Source: Oscillospiraceae bacterium (lineage in GTDB: Bacteria > Bacillota > Clostridia > Oscillospirales > Oscillospiraceae). Taken from it: a stretch of DNA of 56,689 nucleotides. Positions 34,970 to 44,051 of this stretch are shown here, piece after piece (within the stretch, counting starts at the first letter, position 1; every line of letters begins with the position of its first letter). The DNA is taken from the NCBI GenBank assembly GCA_902802045.1, contig CADCKQ010000010.1, positions 1-56,689 on the forward strand, given 5' to 3'. The notes beneath the pieces were generated by a model. It was not told where the DNA came from. It did no database searches and was given only the letters and a program-made list of their open reading frames with translations. The position numbers and the translations under genes were made by a program.

Positions 34970-37392
34970 CGCGGAAACAGCGGGTGTATTTCGGCGGCAC
35001 TTACAAAGAGGAGTGGTCGCCGAATTATACTCTGAAGATTAAATACAGCGACAGGCCCTATGCAGACGCAGTAAAAACCGAAAACGGCTGGAAAGCGGTC
35101 GGAGGAGATGAAACTCTGTGCAAACAGCTCAGCTCCCCGGACTGCGACAGTCTGAAGCTCGCGTATTTTGAAGCTGCCGCCGAGGTCGGAAGTGTCGAAA
35201 ACGATTATCTGGCAGATGAGCTGCCTCTGTACACTCGTCCGAAAAAACTGCATCTGGGCGGAAATCCCCTGACTGCACCTGAACTTCTCAGAGTTCTGAT
35301 GGACGACCGAGGCTTTTCTCTCGAGCAGGCTTATAAGACTGTTGTGATGTACTGCAACGATCCTCTCAACACAAAAACGGATCTTGAAGGGCTTGAAAAG
35401 CTTCAGCCTCGAACAGCCAACATTCTGAAACTGCTTGCCGGATCCGAAAAAGTCTATTTTGTCGTAAAACACGATATACTGGATCCGAAATACCGATCTG
35501 TGACCGGCCCTTTAAAAACAGGCGAGAAACTGCGTCTTGCCTTTGAATCTGTCTCCGGAGAAATAGACAGGGCTGTTCTGGAGATATATACCGACAGCGG
35601 CAAGACCGAGTATCCGATGGAAAAGGAAGACAGCTGTCTGTATTATGTTGATGATATTGTGTTTACAGAAGCTGCTGCCCTGTGGTACTGCTTCAGGCTC
35701 GAGACACCCCAAGGCATCAGATGGGTATGCCCGGACAAAAGCGGTCTTTCAGCCGATGTCTGCGACATAAACCGCGCCTGTTTCAGGCTGACAGTTTATC
35801 TGGCGGATTTCGAAACTCCGAAGTGGTTCAAAAAAGCAATCATGTATCAGATCTTTCCTGACCGCTTCGCTTTCTCGAATGATACAACTGCAGAAAACGG
35901 TATAGAATACCACCGCTCCCTGGGACAGACACCGGATTTTCACGCTCTTCTCGATGACGAAGTGAAATGGAAGGCGCGTCCCTTTGAAAAGGATTACGCT
36001 CCTGACGATTTCTTCGGCGGCACACTTCGAGGTATAACCGACAAGCTCCCCTATCTGAAAGAGCTCGGGATCAGCTGCATATACTTGAACCCGATCTTCG
36101 AGGCAAGAAGCAACCACCGTTACGACACTTCGGATTATTTGAAGATCGATCCGATTCTGGGCAATGAGGAGGATTTTTCCCTTCTCTGCGTAACTGCTTC
36201 CGCCATGGGGATGCATATCATACTCGACGGGGTTTTCAATCACACCGGAAGCGACAGCATCTATTTCAACAGATACGGCCACTACCCGTCCGAAGGAGCC
36301 TGTCAGGGAGAGAAGTCGCCCTATTACAAATGGTATACATTCAGCAGCTTTCCCGATGATTACGAATGCTGGTGGGGATTTAAAGATCTTCCGGATGTCA
36401 ACGAAGACGAGCCCTCGTGGCAGAACTATGTCATAACGGGGGAAAAGTCGGTCGTTAAGACCTGGTTGAAAAAAGGAGCTTCCGGATGGAGGCTCGATGT
36501 AGCGGACGAGCTCCCGGATGAGGCTCTCGCTCTTATAAGAAAAGCCGTTAAAGAGACCGACAGCGAGGCTCCCGTCATCGGAGAGGTATGGGAGGACGCC
36601 GTCGTCAAAGAGAGTTACGGGAAAAAGAGAAAATACGCTTTGGGCTATTCTCTCGACTCCGTCATGAACTATCCGCTTCGCGACAATGCCCTCTCCTTTG
36701 CTTCCGGGAAGATCGCCGCCGCACAGCTGAGGAACTTCCTTCTGGAGCAAAAGCTGAATTATCCCAAGCCCTTCTATTACTCGCTTATGAATCTTCTCGG
36801 CTCCCATGATACGGACAGGCTACTGACCGCACTCTCGACCGATGTCTATCTGCGCTCGCTCTCCAGGGAGCAGCAAATGGCGATGAGCTTTACCGAGGAA
36901 GCAAGGAAGAAAGCACCGATGCTTGAAAAAATGCTCTCCGTGCTTCAGTTCTCGCTTCCTGGAGTACCCTCGGTCTATTACGGAGATGAACAGGGCATGG
37001 AGGGGGTCTGCGACCCCTTCAACAGGAGGCCCTTCAGGCTTGGAAACGAAGATCTCCACTCCCACTACAGGATACTTGCCGAAATAAGAAACTCAAACGA
37101 TGCCCTTTCCACCGGCGAAGCAATGTTTTTCTCGCATAAACGCGATACTCTCATTGTTTTGAGATATATCGAAAACGGGAGCGACGTTTTTGGAAATAAG
37201 GCCGAAAACGGCTGCCTTGTCTCCGCTGTAAACAGAAACCGTTATGAGCAGCAGATCAGTCTTTCAGACCGGCATTTCGCTGCAGGCAAATCTGCTGAAA
37301 TACTGCTCGGGGATGGAAAAGCAGAAATAAAAGACGGAATGCTTTCACTCAGCATTCCGCCTGTATCAGGTATGATCGTTAAGATCGTTTGA
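34957..37392 (+). CDS. GH13 amylase/neopullulanase-type enzyme with atypical N-terminal region
   Basis: 811 residues. Residues 1-170 contain a helical segment (LTAPELLRVLMDDRGFSLEQ) resembling a C-terminal part of glycogen phosphorylases; then a beta-rich region (170-280) and a GH13 barrel with MYQIFPDRF, IILDGVFNHTG, nucleophile in GWRLDVADELP, acid/base in VIGEVWEDA and SHDTDR. No signal peptide, so an intracellular glucan debranching or maltodextrin enzyme fits. Overlaps glgA by 13 bp, last gene of the block. Confidence 0.85.
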   Translation: MADITRKQRVYFGGTYKEEWSPNYTLKIKYSDRPYADAVKTENGWKAVGGDETLCKQLSSPDCDSLKLAYFEAAAEVGSVENDYLADELPLYTRPKKLHLGGNPLTAPELLRVLMDDRGFSLEQAYKTVVMYCNDPLNTKTDLEGLEKLQPRTANILKLLAGSEKVYFVVKHDILDPKYRSVTGPLKTGEKLRLAFESVSGEIDRAVLEIYTDSGKTEYPMEKEDSCLYYVDDIVFTEAAALWYCFRLETPQGIRWVCPDKSGLSADVCDINRACFRLTVYLADFETPKWFKKAIMYQIFPDRFAFSNDTTAENGIEYHRSLGQTPDFHALLDDEVKWKARPFEKDYAPDDFFGGTLRGITDKLPYLKELGISCIYLNPIFEARSNHRYDTSDYLKIDPILGNEEDFSLLCVTASAMGMHIILDGVFNHTGSDSIYFNRYGHYPSEGACQGEKSPYYKWYTFSSFPDDYECWWGFKDLPDVNEDEPSWQNYVITGEKSVVKTWLKKGASGWRLDVADELPDEALALIRKAVKETDSEAPVIGEVWEDAVVKESYGKKRKYALGYSLDSVMNYPLRDNALSFASGKIAAAQLRNFLLEQKLNYPKPFYYSLMNLLGSHDTDRLLTALSTDVYLRSLSREQQMAMSFTEEARKKAPMLEKMLSVLQFSLPGVPSVYYGDEQGMEGVCDPFNRRPFRLGNEDLHSHYRILAEIRNSNDALSTGEAMFFSHKRDTLIVLRYIENGSDVFGNKAENGCLVSAVNRNRYEQQISLSDRHFAAGKSAEILLGDGKAEIKDGMLSLSIPPVSGMIVKIV

Positions 37393-37412
37393 TTTATTTA
37401 AACCAAATTATG

Positions 37413-38174
37413 TTAATAAATGTTGAAAAGCTGTCTGGCATTCTCATATGTAATGTCAGCAGTTTTTTCACTTGTAAGGCCTTTGATTTCTGCTATCTTC
37501 TCAATTACGTAAATCAAATTACGTGAATCATTCCTTTTGCCCCTCATCGGAACCGGAGACATATAAGGGCTGTCGGTCTCGATGAGTATCCTCTCGGGAG
37601 GGCAGATCTCCAGGACTTCCAGAGTCTTTCTGGCGTTTTTATATGTAACCGGCCCGTCAAAGCCAAGGTACCAGCCCCGTTTCAACAGCTCTCTTGCCAT
37701 CTCCGCGCTGCCCGAGAAGCAGTGAAAGACTCCTTTTATACCCTCAAATCTTTTTGCGAATTCCAGGCAGTCCCCGTGCGCCTCTCTGTCGTGGATTATT
37801 ACGGGCATGTTTCCGTCAAAGGCCATGGCCATCTGAAGCTCCAGGATCTCCTTCTGCTTTTCGGCATATGTTTTGTCCCAGTAATAGTCGAGGCCTATCT
37901 CGCCTGCCGCTATGCATCTCGGGTGCTCAAACAGCGTTTTTAGTATTGAAAAATCATCCTCTGTGAAGCTCTCCGCTTCCTCTGGGTGCCAGCCGGCTGC
38001 GAAGTATACGAATTCGTGCTCCTGCGCTATCCTCATCGCTTTTTCGGAGGACTCGAGATCACAGCCGGGGTCTATTACTCCCCCAATCCCGCACGATCTC
38101 AGAGCGGCCAGAAGCTCTTCCCTGTCGTTATCGAATTGTTCTGCGTCATAGTGCGCGTGTGTATCAAATATCAT
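37413..38174 (-). CDS. tatD: TatD family hydrolase (DNase)
   Basis: 253 residues. Metal-dependent hydrolase motifs: FDTHAHYDAEQF, GEIGLDYYWDKT, VIIHDREAHGD, VFHCFSGSAE and LIETDSPYMSP. Family proteins are 3'-5' DNases. Convergent with the GH13 gene, 20 bp apart. Confidence 0.93.
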   Translation of the reverse strand: MIFDTHAHYDAEQFDNDREELLAALRSCGIGGVIDPGCDLESSEKAMRIAQEHEFVYFAAGWHPEEAESFTEDDFSILKTLFEHPRCIAAGEIGLDYYWDKTYAEKQKEILELQMAMAFDGNMPVIIHDREAHGDCLEFAKRFEGIKGVFHCFSGSAEMARELLKRGWYLGFDGPVTYKNARKTLEVLEICPPERILIETDSPYMSPVPMRGKRNDSRNLIYVIEKIAEIKGLTSEKTADITYENARQLFNIY

Positions 38175-38261
38175 AATATCCCGTCCTTCGGTTTTCGACT
38201 CATATCATATCAGAATTTCCGTCCAAATCAATATAATTCATAATTCCCGAATCTGTCTGTG

Positions 38262-38290
38262 TTTACCGGAAAGACCTTACGTGTTATAAT
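38262..38290 (+). promoter_or_regulatory. Promoter of larBEC
   Basis: TTTACC (38262-38267), 17-bp spacer, TATAAT (38285-38290) with TGn extension; about 32 bp before larB. Confidence 0.65.
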
Positions 38291-38321
38291 AACAAAATAA
38301 TTATCAGAAAGAACGGTTAAA

Positions 38322-39080
38322 ATGGACAAACATGAACTAACCAAACTGTTAAACAGTGTGGCGGACGGGAGCCTCCCACCCGAAGAAGCTGCTCTGAAGC
38401 TCAAAATGGAACCCTTCCACGAGGTGGGAGACTATGCCAAGGTGGATCTTCACCGGGGCATCCGTCAGGGTGTTCCCGAAATAATCTACGGGGCGGGAAA
38501 AACAAAGGAACAGATCCTCGGAATCGCAAATACGATGCTCGGTTCCGGACAGGAGACGGTCTTCATCACGCGTCTGACCAAAGAATCCGCAGAGTTTATA
38601 AAAAAAGAACTGCCGCTTGAATACAATGAGACGTCGCACACCGGCATCATAGGAAAGCTTCCTCTTCCGAGCGGGCTCGGGAAGGTCGTAGTGGCTACCG
38701 GAGGTACCAGCGATATACCTGTCGCCGAGGAGGCTGCAGTCACCGCGGAGGTGCTCGGTAACGAAGTCGAAAGGCTCTATGATGTGGGTGTTTCCGGCAT
38801 ACATCGGCTGCTTGGGAACATGGATCATATCATGAATGCAAAGGTAATAATAGCCGTTGCGGGCATGGAAGGAGCGCTTCCCTCGGTCATAGGGGGGCTT
38901 GCAGACTGTCCTGTGATCGCAGTCCCCACAAGCGTCGGCTACGGCGCGAGCTTCGGCGGAGTAGCCGCTCTTCTCGCCATGCTCAATTCCTGCGCAAGCG
39001 GAGTCAGCGTCGTAAACATCGACAACGGCTTCGGCGCCGGATACATGGCCAGTATGATTAACCATATAGCGGAAAAATAA
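38322..39080 (+). CDS. larB: Nickel-pincer cofactor biosynthesis protein LarB
   Basis: 252 residues. The C-terminal PurE-like half shows the family stretch GGTSDIPVAEEA, YDVGVSGIHRLLG, AGMEGALPSVIGGLA and PTSVGYGASFGGVAALLAML. LarB carboxylates and hydrolyses nicotinic acid adenine dinucleotide to start the Ni-pincer cofactor of LarA-type racemases/epimerases. First gene of a larB-larE-larC operon. Confidence 0.94.
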   Translation: MDKHELTKLLNSVADGSLPPEEAALKLKMEPFHEVGDYAKVDLHRGIRQGVPEIIYGAGKTKEQILGIANTMLGSGQETVFITRLTKESAEFIKKELPLEYNETSHTGIIGKLPLPSGLGKVVVATGGTSDIPVAEEAAVTAEVLGNEVERLYDVGVSGIHRLLGNMDHIMNAKVIIAVAGMEGALPSVIGGLADCPVIAVPTSVGYGASFGGVAALLAMLNSCASGVSVVNIDNGFGAGYMASMINHIAEK

Positions 39081-39084
39081 AGTC

Positions 39085-39840
39085 ATGACTTTGAAGGATT
39101 TTTTTACCCTGCACCCGAAGGCCGCTCTCGCGTATTCCGGAGGGACTGATTCCGCCTTTTTACTGTACGAAGCACTGTCTCTCGGCGCTGATGTTAAGCC
39201 CTATCTTGTCAGGAGCTGTTTTCAGCCCGAATTCGAATTCCAGAATGCTCTGGATCTGTCAAGAAAGCTTGGCACAGAGCCCGAAATAATCCTTGCCGAT
39301 GTTCTCTCGGACGCCGTGATCTGCTCAAATCCGGCAAACCGCTGTTATTACTGCAAGAGAGTCATTTTTTCCGCCATAGCTGAAAAGGCGGCTGAAGATG
39401 GATATACTGTGCTGATCGATGGCACCAACGCAAGCGACGACTTAAACGAGCGACCAGGGGCAAAAGCCCTCTCCGAACTTGGTGTCCTGTCCCCTCTCCG
39501 CGAGAGCGGTCTCACAAAGCCTGAGATACGGAGGCTTTCACATGAAGCGGGTCTGAACACCTGGAACAGGCCTGCCTATTCCTGTCTCGCGACCCGCGTA
39601 AAAACCGGTGAGACTATAACCCGTGAAAGACTTGAAGCTGTTGAAAAGAGCGAGGAGTCCCTGTTCTCCCTCGGCTTTACGGATCTGAGAGTCAGAACAT
39701 CTTCAGATACGGCAAAACTCCAGTTTCCTGCGGAGCAGCTTCCTGCTGCTTTCGAAAAGCTTGATGAGATAAAAATAGAACTCTCCCGGTATTTCAGGGA
39801 GATAAGCATCGACCCCGAAGGGAGGAAAACAAGTCTTTGA
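39085..39840 (+). CDS. larE: Sulfur transferase LarE, three-cysteine type
   Basis: 251 residues. ATP-pyrophosphatase loop AYSGGTDSAFLLYEA; then NRCYYCKRVIF (CxxC) and YSCLATRVKTGE. LarE converts two carboxylates of the LarB product to thiocarboxylates. In Lactobacillus one Cys gives up its sulfur; enzymes with three cysteines like these are reported to hold a [4Fe-4S] cluster that supplies the sulfur catalytically. The cysteine pattern here fits the second kind. Five bp after larB, overlaps larC. Confidence 0.92.
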   Translation: MTLKDFFTLHPKAALAYSGGTDSAFLLYEALSLGADVKPYLVRSCFQPEFEFQNALDLSRKLGTEPEIILADVLSDAVICSNPANRCYYCKRVIFSAIAEKAAEDGYTVLIDGTNASDDLNERPGAKALSELGVLSPLRESGLTKPEIRRLSHEAGLNTWNRPAYSCLATRVKTGETITRERLEAVEKSEESLFSLGFTDLRVRTSSDTAKLQFPAEQLPAAFEKLDEIKIELSRYFREISIDPEGRKTSL

Positions 39841-41021
39841 AAACACTTTATCTGGAATGCCGGATGGGCGCTTCCGGCGACATGCTCTCAGGCGCTCTGC
39901 TCGGCCTGCATCCCGACCCCGGGGCATTTATACGCCGTCTGAATACGCTCCTCGGTGGAAAAGCAGAAACCTCCCTCTCCGAGGATAAGAAGTGCGGCAT
40001 AATTGGCACGCATTTTACGGCTTCAATAAACGGCTATACTGAAGATGAACATACGTTCGATTCCTTGAGCAAATCAGACGGGCACCAAAGCTCTGTTTCT
40101 GAGATCATGGATCTCATATCCTCGATGGAGCTGCCGGAAAGAGTCAGAGATGATGCTCTTTCTGTCTATTCACTGCTGGCCGAGGCAGAAGGAAAGGTCC
40201 ACGGGCATACCGTAGAGAACATACACTTCCACGAGATAGGTACTCTCGACGCGCTTGCGGACATCCTGAGCTTCTGCATGCTCATATACGAACTGGCACC
40301 GGATCAGATTCTGGCCTCCCCGGTACATGCCGGAAGCGGGACCGTAAAATGCGCACACGGCATCCTGCCTGTACCCGCTCCCGCGACCGAAATCCTGCTC
40401 AGAGGCATTCCCTGGTACACCGGAGATATCCCGTTCGAGCTATGCACTCCGACGGGAGCCGCCCTTTTAAAGCATTTCGTAAGCTCCTTCGGCTCCATGC
40501 CTGTGATGACCGTTGAGAAAACGGGGATCGGCACGGGCAGCCGGGATCTCGAGACTGCAAACATTCTGAGAGCTTTTCTCGGGAATACTATAGAGCAGAG
40601 CGAAAGTATAATCGAGCTCAAATGCAATCTTGATGACATGACCGGCGAGGAGCTCGGATTTGCGATGGAAAGGCTTTTCGAGGCCGGAGCCCTGGATGTA
40701 TACTTTACAAACATAAGTATGAAAAAATGCCGCCCGGCAGTCTGTCTGACCTGCATGTGCAGAGAGGAAAAACGCGAGGAACTGCTCGAAAACATCTTCA
40801 AACACACGACGACGCTCGGCGTAAGAGAATATGTCTGCAGCAGACACAGCTTAAGGAGGAGCTCTGAAGTCACGGAAACACCGTCGGGCGAAATCAGGAT
40901 AAAGACCTCCTCTGGCTACGGGAGCGTTCATACAAAGGCTGAATTCGAAGATCTGGCGGAGATCGCCAGAAGCAGAAACATCTCTCTCTTCGAAGCCAGG
41001 GAACTGATTAAAAAAGCGTAA
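39837..41021 (+). CDS. larC: Nickel insertion protein LarC (single uninterrupted frame)
   Basis: 394 residues. MGASGDMLSGALLGL, IHFHEIGTLDALADI, ELCTPTGAALL and ECKCNLDDMTGE-like ELKCNLDDMTGEEL motifs match LarC, the CTP-dependent cyclometallase that inserts nickel. In Lactobacillus plantarum larC is read by a frameshift; here the frame is continuous. Start is TTG overlapping the larE stop, with GGGAGG about 12 bases upstream. Followed by a terminator. Confidence 0.94.
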   Translation: MKTLYLECRMGASGDMLSGALLGLHPDPGAFIRRLNTLLGGKAETSLSEDKKCGIIGTHFTASINGYTEDEHTFDSLSKSDGHQSSVSEIMDLISSMELPERVRDDALSVYSLLAEAEGKVHGHTVENIHFHEIGTLDALADILSFCMLIYELAPDQILASPVHAGSGTVKCAHGILPVPAPATEILLRGIPWYTGDIPFELCTPTGAALLKHFVSSFGSMPVMTVEKTGIGTGSRDLETANILRAFLGNTIEQSESIIELKCNLDDMTGEELGFAMERLFEAGALDVYFTNISMKKCRPAVCLTCMCREEKREELLENIFKHTTTLGVREYVCSRHSLRRSSEVTETPSGEIRIKTSSGYGSVHTKAEFEDLAEIARSRNISLFEARELIKKA

Positions 41022-41050
41022 AAAAAGAGCGGCGGACCGCTCTTTTTTTA
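41020..41050. terminator. Bidirectional terminator between larC and hsp20
   Basis: AAAAAAGAGCGG-CGGA-CCGCTCTTTTTTT, directly after larC and 16 bp from the convergent Hsp20 stop. Confidence 0.85.
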
Positions 41051-41065
41051 TTTCCGGTTATCTGT

Positions 41066-41500
41066 TTACTGGATCTCGAGCCTTCTGGCTTTAGGCTGTT
41101 CCGGAGCCTTCTTCGGCATATTCAGTACCAGAATGCCGTCCTTGTACTCGGCGCCGATCGCTTCCTCATCAATGCCTGTGATGTCGAAGGACCTGCTGTA
41201 GCTTCCGTAGTAACGCTCACGCCTTACATAATTGTCTTTCTCGTTCTTCTCATCGGTGCTGTGCTCGGCCGAGATCGTGAGTCTGCCGTCTTCGATGTCT
41301 ATCTTGATATCTTCCTTATTGAATCCGGGCAGCTCAGCTTCGAGCTTGTAGGCATCGCCTGTGTCGGTAATGTCGGTTCGGAACGCGCTCTGCATTCCCC
41401 TGTCACCCCAGAACCTGCGTTCCATCTCATCGAACTCCCTGAACGGATCCCAATTGGCGACCTGATTTCTTCTTCTTTCAAACGGAATGATCTCAAACAT
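41066..41500 (-). CDS. Hsp20/alpha-crystallin small heat-shock protein
   Basis: 144 residues. Alpha-crystallin domain from about residue 42 (DTGDAYKLEAELPGFNKEDI) through GILVLNMPKK; N-terminal PFRE-FDEMERRF segment typical of clostridial Hsp18. ATP-independent holdase chaperone. SD AGGAGG before the ATG. A CIRCE element 134 bp upstream implies HrcA control. Confidence 0.95.
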   Translation of the reverse strand: MFEIIPFERRRNQVANWDPFREFDEMERRFWGDRGMQSAFRTDITDTGDAYKLEAELPGFNKEDIKIDIEDGRLTISAEHSTDEKNEKDNYVRRERYYGSYSRSFDITGIDEEAIGAEYKDGILVLNMPKKAPEQPKARRLEIQ

Positions 41501-41572
41501 TTTATATATCCTCCTGTATTATTAATTAACTGATTTGTTTGGCCGGGATTTTGTATCTCTCGTTTGTTTACG

Positions 41573-41601
41573 TATATAAAATACCTCGCAGATTTTAACA
41601 A
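41573..41601 (-). promoter_or_regulatory. Candidate hsp20 promoter
   Basis: Minus-strand TTGTTA (41596-41601), 17-bp spacer, TATATA (41573-41578). A second possible -10 (TACAAT) lies immediately upstream of the CIRCE box on the same strand, which would place CIRCE in the 5' leader as in groESL. Confidence 0.45.
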
Positions 41602-41633
41602 ATATACATTAATTTATGAACAAATTATGAATA

Positions 41634-41660
41634 TTAGCACTCGCTTGATGTGAGTGCTAA
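41634..41660. promoter_or_regulatory. CIRCE element (HrcA operator)
   Basis: Perfect consensus TTAGCACTC-N9-GAGTGCTAA. It lies between divergent hsp20 and the MATE gene; hsp20 is the expected target. Confidence 0.95.
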
Positions 41661-41731
41661 TAATTGTAATATATCCGTTTACGATGCATTTATGCTTGAA
41701 TTCGCCGGAGCGTGAGAATATAATACGCCTT

Positions 41732-43108
41732 ATGAACAGCGGGATCATTGATAAAAATGAAAGAAACGACCTGACTTCGGGCAATGTCTGGAAAAAGCTC
41801 ATCGGCTTTTTCATTCCCATTATGATCGGCATGCTTTTCCAGCAGCTGTACAATACGGTGGACGCCATCATAGTCGGGCGCTTTGTCGGAACGGAGGCCT
41901 TGGCCGCGGTTGCGGGGAGTCCCGCCGTTATAATCAACCTGGTCCTGGGCTTTTTCAACGGACTTGCTTCCGGAGCCACGATCATAATCTCCCAGTGCTT
42001 CGGTGCGGGAAATGAAGAGGGCGTCAGCAAGGCCGTGCACACTGTCACGGCTTTCTGTCTGATTGCCGGCGTTGTACTGACATTTGTGTGCCGCGCCCTC
42101 ACCCCCTGGGCGCTCAAAGCAATCGGAAATCCTGAGGATATAAGGGAGCTCTCGGAGAACTATATGAAGATATTCTTCGCAGGCACCGTTCCCATGATGC
42201 TGTTCAACGCGGGCTCCGGAATACTCAGAGCCGTAGGAGACTCGGCCACTCCTTTGAAATATCTCGTCCTGTGCACGGTGCTCAACATCATTCTGGATAT
42301 CGTATTTGTCATATACTTCTCCGCGGGAGTCGCCGGAGCAGCCTGGGCAACCGTTGTCGCGATCGCTGTCAGCGCGGTCCTGATCATGAGGGACCTCGCC
42401 GTAAAGCCCGGGCCGCAAAAGCTCTATATCAGAAAGATCGGAATAGACAGGCGGACCCTCTCGAGAACGATGTATATAGGGGTACCTTCCGGCATTCAGT
42501 CCGCCATGTACTCCATCTCAAACCTCATACTTCAGGCCTCCGTCAATTCCTTCGGCTCGGATACCGTGGCTTCCTGGGCAGTCACCGGAAAGCTCGACGG
42601 GATATTCTGGGTGCTCTCCAACTCCTTCGGCACGGCTATCTGTGCATTTACCGGGCAGTGCTTCGGCGCGGGGCTTACGGAGCGCATGAAAAAAGGTACA
42701 AAGGCAGCGCTTATCATGGACGTGGCGGTGGCGGTCATTTTCGCCTCCATCCTCCTTCCGATCGCGCCCTTCGCCCTCCGGCTGTTTACGGAGGATCAGG
42801 GCGTCATCGACGAGGCCGTGCACATAATGCTCTGGTTTGTACCCTTTTATTTTATATGGTGTTTTATCGAAGTCTATTCGAATACCCTGCGCGGAGCCGG
42901 CGACAGCATCAGGCCCGCGGTCATCGTTCTGCTCGGCATCTGTCTGCTGAGGATACTCTGGGTCGCGTTTGTAGTCCCGGTCTGGCATTCCATAGATGCC
43001 GTCTCGGCCTCATATCCGGTCTCCTGGGCAGTCACCGCTCTGGCTCTTCTCATATATTACCTCAGGTCTGACTGGCTCAGGCGATGCTCGGAGCAGCTCA
43101 ATGTCTGA
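41732..43108 (+). CDS. MATE family efflux transporter
   Basis: About 458 residues, 12 predicted transmembrane helices in two homologous halves (FFIPIMIGMLFQQLYNTVDAI in the first, YIGVPSGIQSAMYSISNLI in the second), the MATE/MOP layout. The open frame begins at 41654 inside the CIRCE box, so I take the ATG at 41732; no strong ribosome site is visible. Probable Na+- or H+-coupled drug/metabolite exporter; substrate unknown. Confidence 0.88.
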   Translation: MNSGIIDKNERNDLTSGNVWKKLIGFFIPIMIGMLFQQLYNTVDAIIVGRFVGTEALAAVAGSPAVIINLVLGFFNGLASGATIIISQCFGAGNEEGVSKAVHTVTAFCLIAGVVLTFVCRALTPWALKAIGNPEDIRELSENYMKIFFAGTVPMMLFNAGSGILRAVGDSATPLKYLVLCTVLNIILDIVFVIYFSAGVAGAAWATVVAIAVSAVLIMRDLAVKPGPQKLYIRKIGIDRRTLSRTMYIGVPSGIQSAMYSISNLILQASVNSFGSDTVASWAVTGKLDGIFWVLSNSFGTAICAFTGQCFGAGLTERMKKGTKAALIMDVAVAVIFASILLPIAPFALRLFTEDQGVIDEAVHIMLWFVPFYFIWCFIEVYSNTLRGAGDSIRPAVIVLLGICLLRILWVAFVVPVWHSIDAVSASYPVSWAVTALALLIYYLRSDWLRRCSEQLNV

Positions 43109-43110
43109 GC

Positions 43111-44013
43111 TCAGTTGTCCCTGTATTCTTTTATGAGCCTGTAAACAAAATACGCCGCAAGTCCCGCGACCAGGATCCCCGAAGCTATAAGAAGCAGAAG
43201 CCCCGAGGATGAACCTCTCTCGGATGCCCTGTCGGCCTGGTGGGTCGGAGTCGGAAGAGGCTCGGTGCTTATCCCGGGCGTCGGGGGAAGCGGAGTCGCC
43301 TCTGCTGTCGGCGCCGGTGTCGCTGCAGGCGCGGGAGTTGCTGTGGGCATTACTGTTGCAGTCGGTGCCGGAGTAACAGATGCTCCGGCTATTATTATCT
43401 GGGCACCGTTTGAATATACAGCCTTTCCGTCGTTTCCTATAAACTTTGCCTCGACTCTCCATCTGTTCATGGAAGCCGGGATATTTTTAAGCCTTATCGC
43501 CTCGTTTCCCGTTTTTTCCTGTTTGTACATGCTCACTTCAAGCCCCTTGAAGTATCCGGGGGCGTCTTTTGCTATATAGGTGATCTTCGTGTCCTCGCTC
43601 ACTATGCGCCAGATGATCTCTTTGTAGTTTTCAGCGCCTGCCGTGAAGAGAGCTTCCCCTCCGGCATTGACCGTCTCGCCTCCCGGGTGCTTTGTTATTT
43701 TTGCCGGAAGCTTGTTGGGAGTCGGCTGCGGAGTCGCTGTGGGACCAGGTGTTGCCGTTGGTACGGGCGTTGCTGTCGGTTTTGGAGTGGCTGATGGCGC
43801 CGGAGTCGCGGTGGGCGCTGCCGTGGGACCGGGCGTTGCCGTCGGGACAACTGTGGGCTCCGGCGTGGGCTCCGGCGTGGGCTCGGGCGTCGGCTCCGCT
43901 GTGGCTTCCGGCGTCGGAGCGGGAGTCTCTTCTGTCTCTGACGCATAAGCTGCTGCAGGGAGCACGGCGCTTATAAGAATAATTGCAAGTAACAGTGTCA
44001 GTGTCTTCTTCAT
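43111..44013 (-). CDS. Secreted/surface protein with Pro-Thr-rich linkers and C-terminal membrane anchor
   Basis: About 300 residues. The ATG at 44013 gives a classic signal peptide (MKKTLTLLLAIILISAVLP, cut near AYA-SE). Next a low-complexity PTPEPT/PTATP region of about 80 residues, one immunoglobulin-like domain (ITKHPGGETVNAGGEALFTAG to YSNGAQIIIAG), a second Pro-Thr-rich linker, a TM helix (LLLLIASGILVAGLAAYFVY) and a short basic tail. No LPXTG. Last gene of the GntR/ABC operon, so its export or abundance may be tied to that system. Function unknown. Confidence 0.75.
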   Translation of the reverse strand: MKKTLTLLLAIILISAVLPAAAYASETEETPAPTPEATAEPTPEPTPEPTPEPTVVPTATPGPTAAPTATPAPSATPKPTATPVPTATPGPTATPQPTPNKLPAKITKHPGGETVNAGGEALFTAGAENYKEIIWRIVSEDTKITYIAKDAPGYFKGLEVSMYKQEKTGNEAIRLKNIPASMNRWRVEAKFIGNDGKAVYSNGAQIIIAGASVTPAPTATVMPTATPAPAATPAPTAEATPLPPTPGISTEPLPTPTHQADRASERGSSSGLLLLIASGILVAGLAAYFVYRLIKEYRDN

Positions 44014-44051
44014 GGTGAATTTCTCAGTTAATTTTATTTCTCTTTCAGGTC

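Noticed and set aside
39837..41021. larC1/larC2 programmed frameshift
   Set aside because: LarC is one uninterrupted frame through both halves, so no frameshift is needed.
41654..41731. N-terminal extension of the MATE gene from 41654
   Set aside because: It would begin inside the CIRCE box and add residues without a ribosome site or family similarity; ATG 41732 fits the MATE N-terminus.
43265..43948. Plus-strand Gly/Val/Ala-rich ORFs
   Set aside because: They are mirror translations of the Pro-Thr-rich repeats in the minus-strand surface protein and have no ribosome sites.
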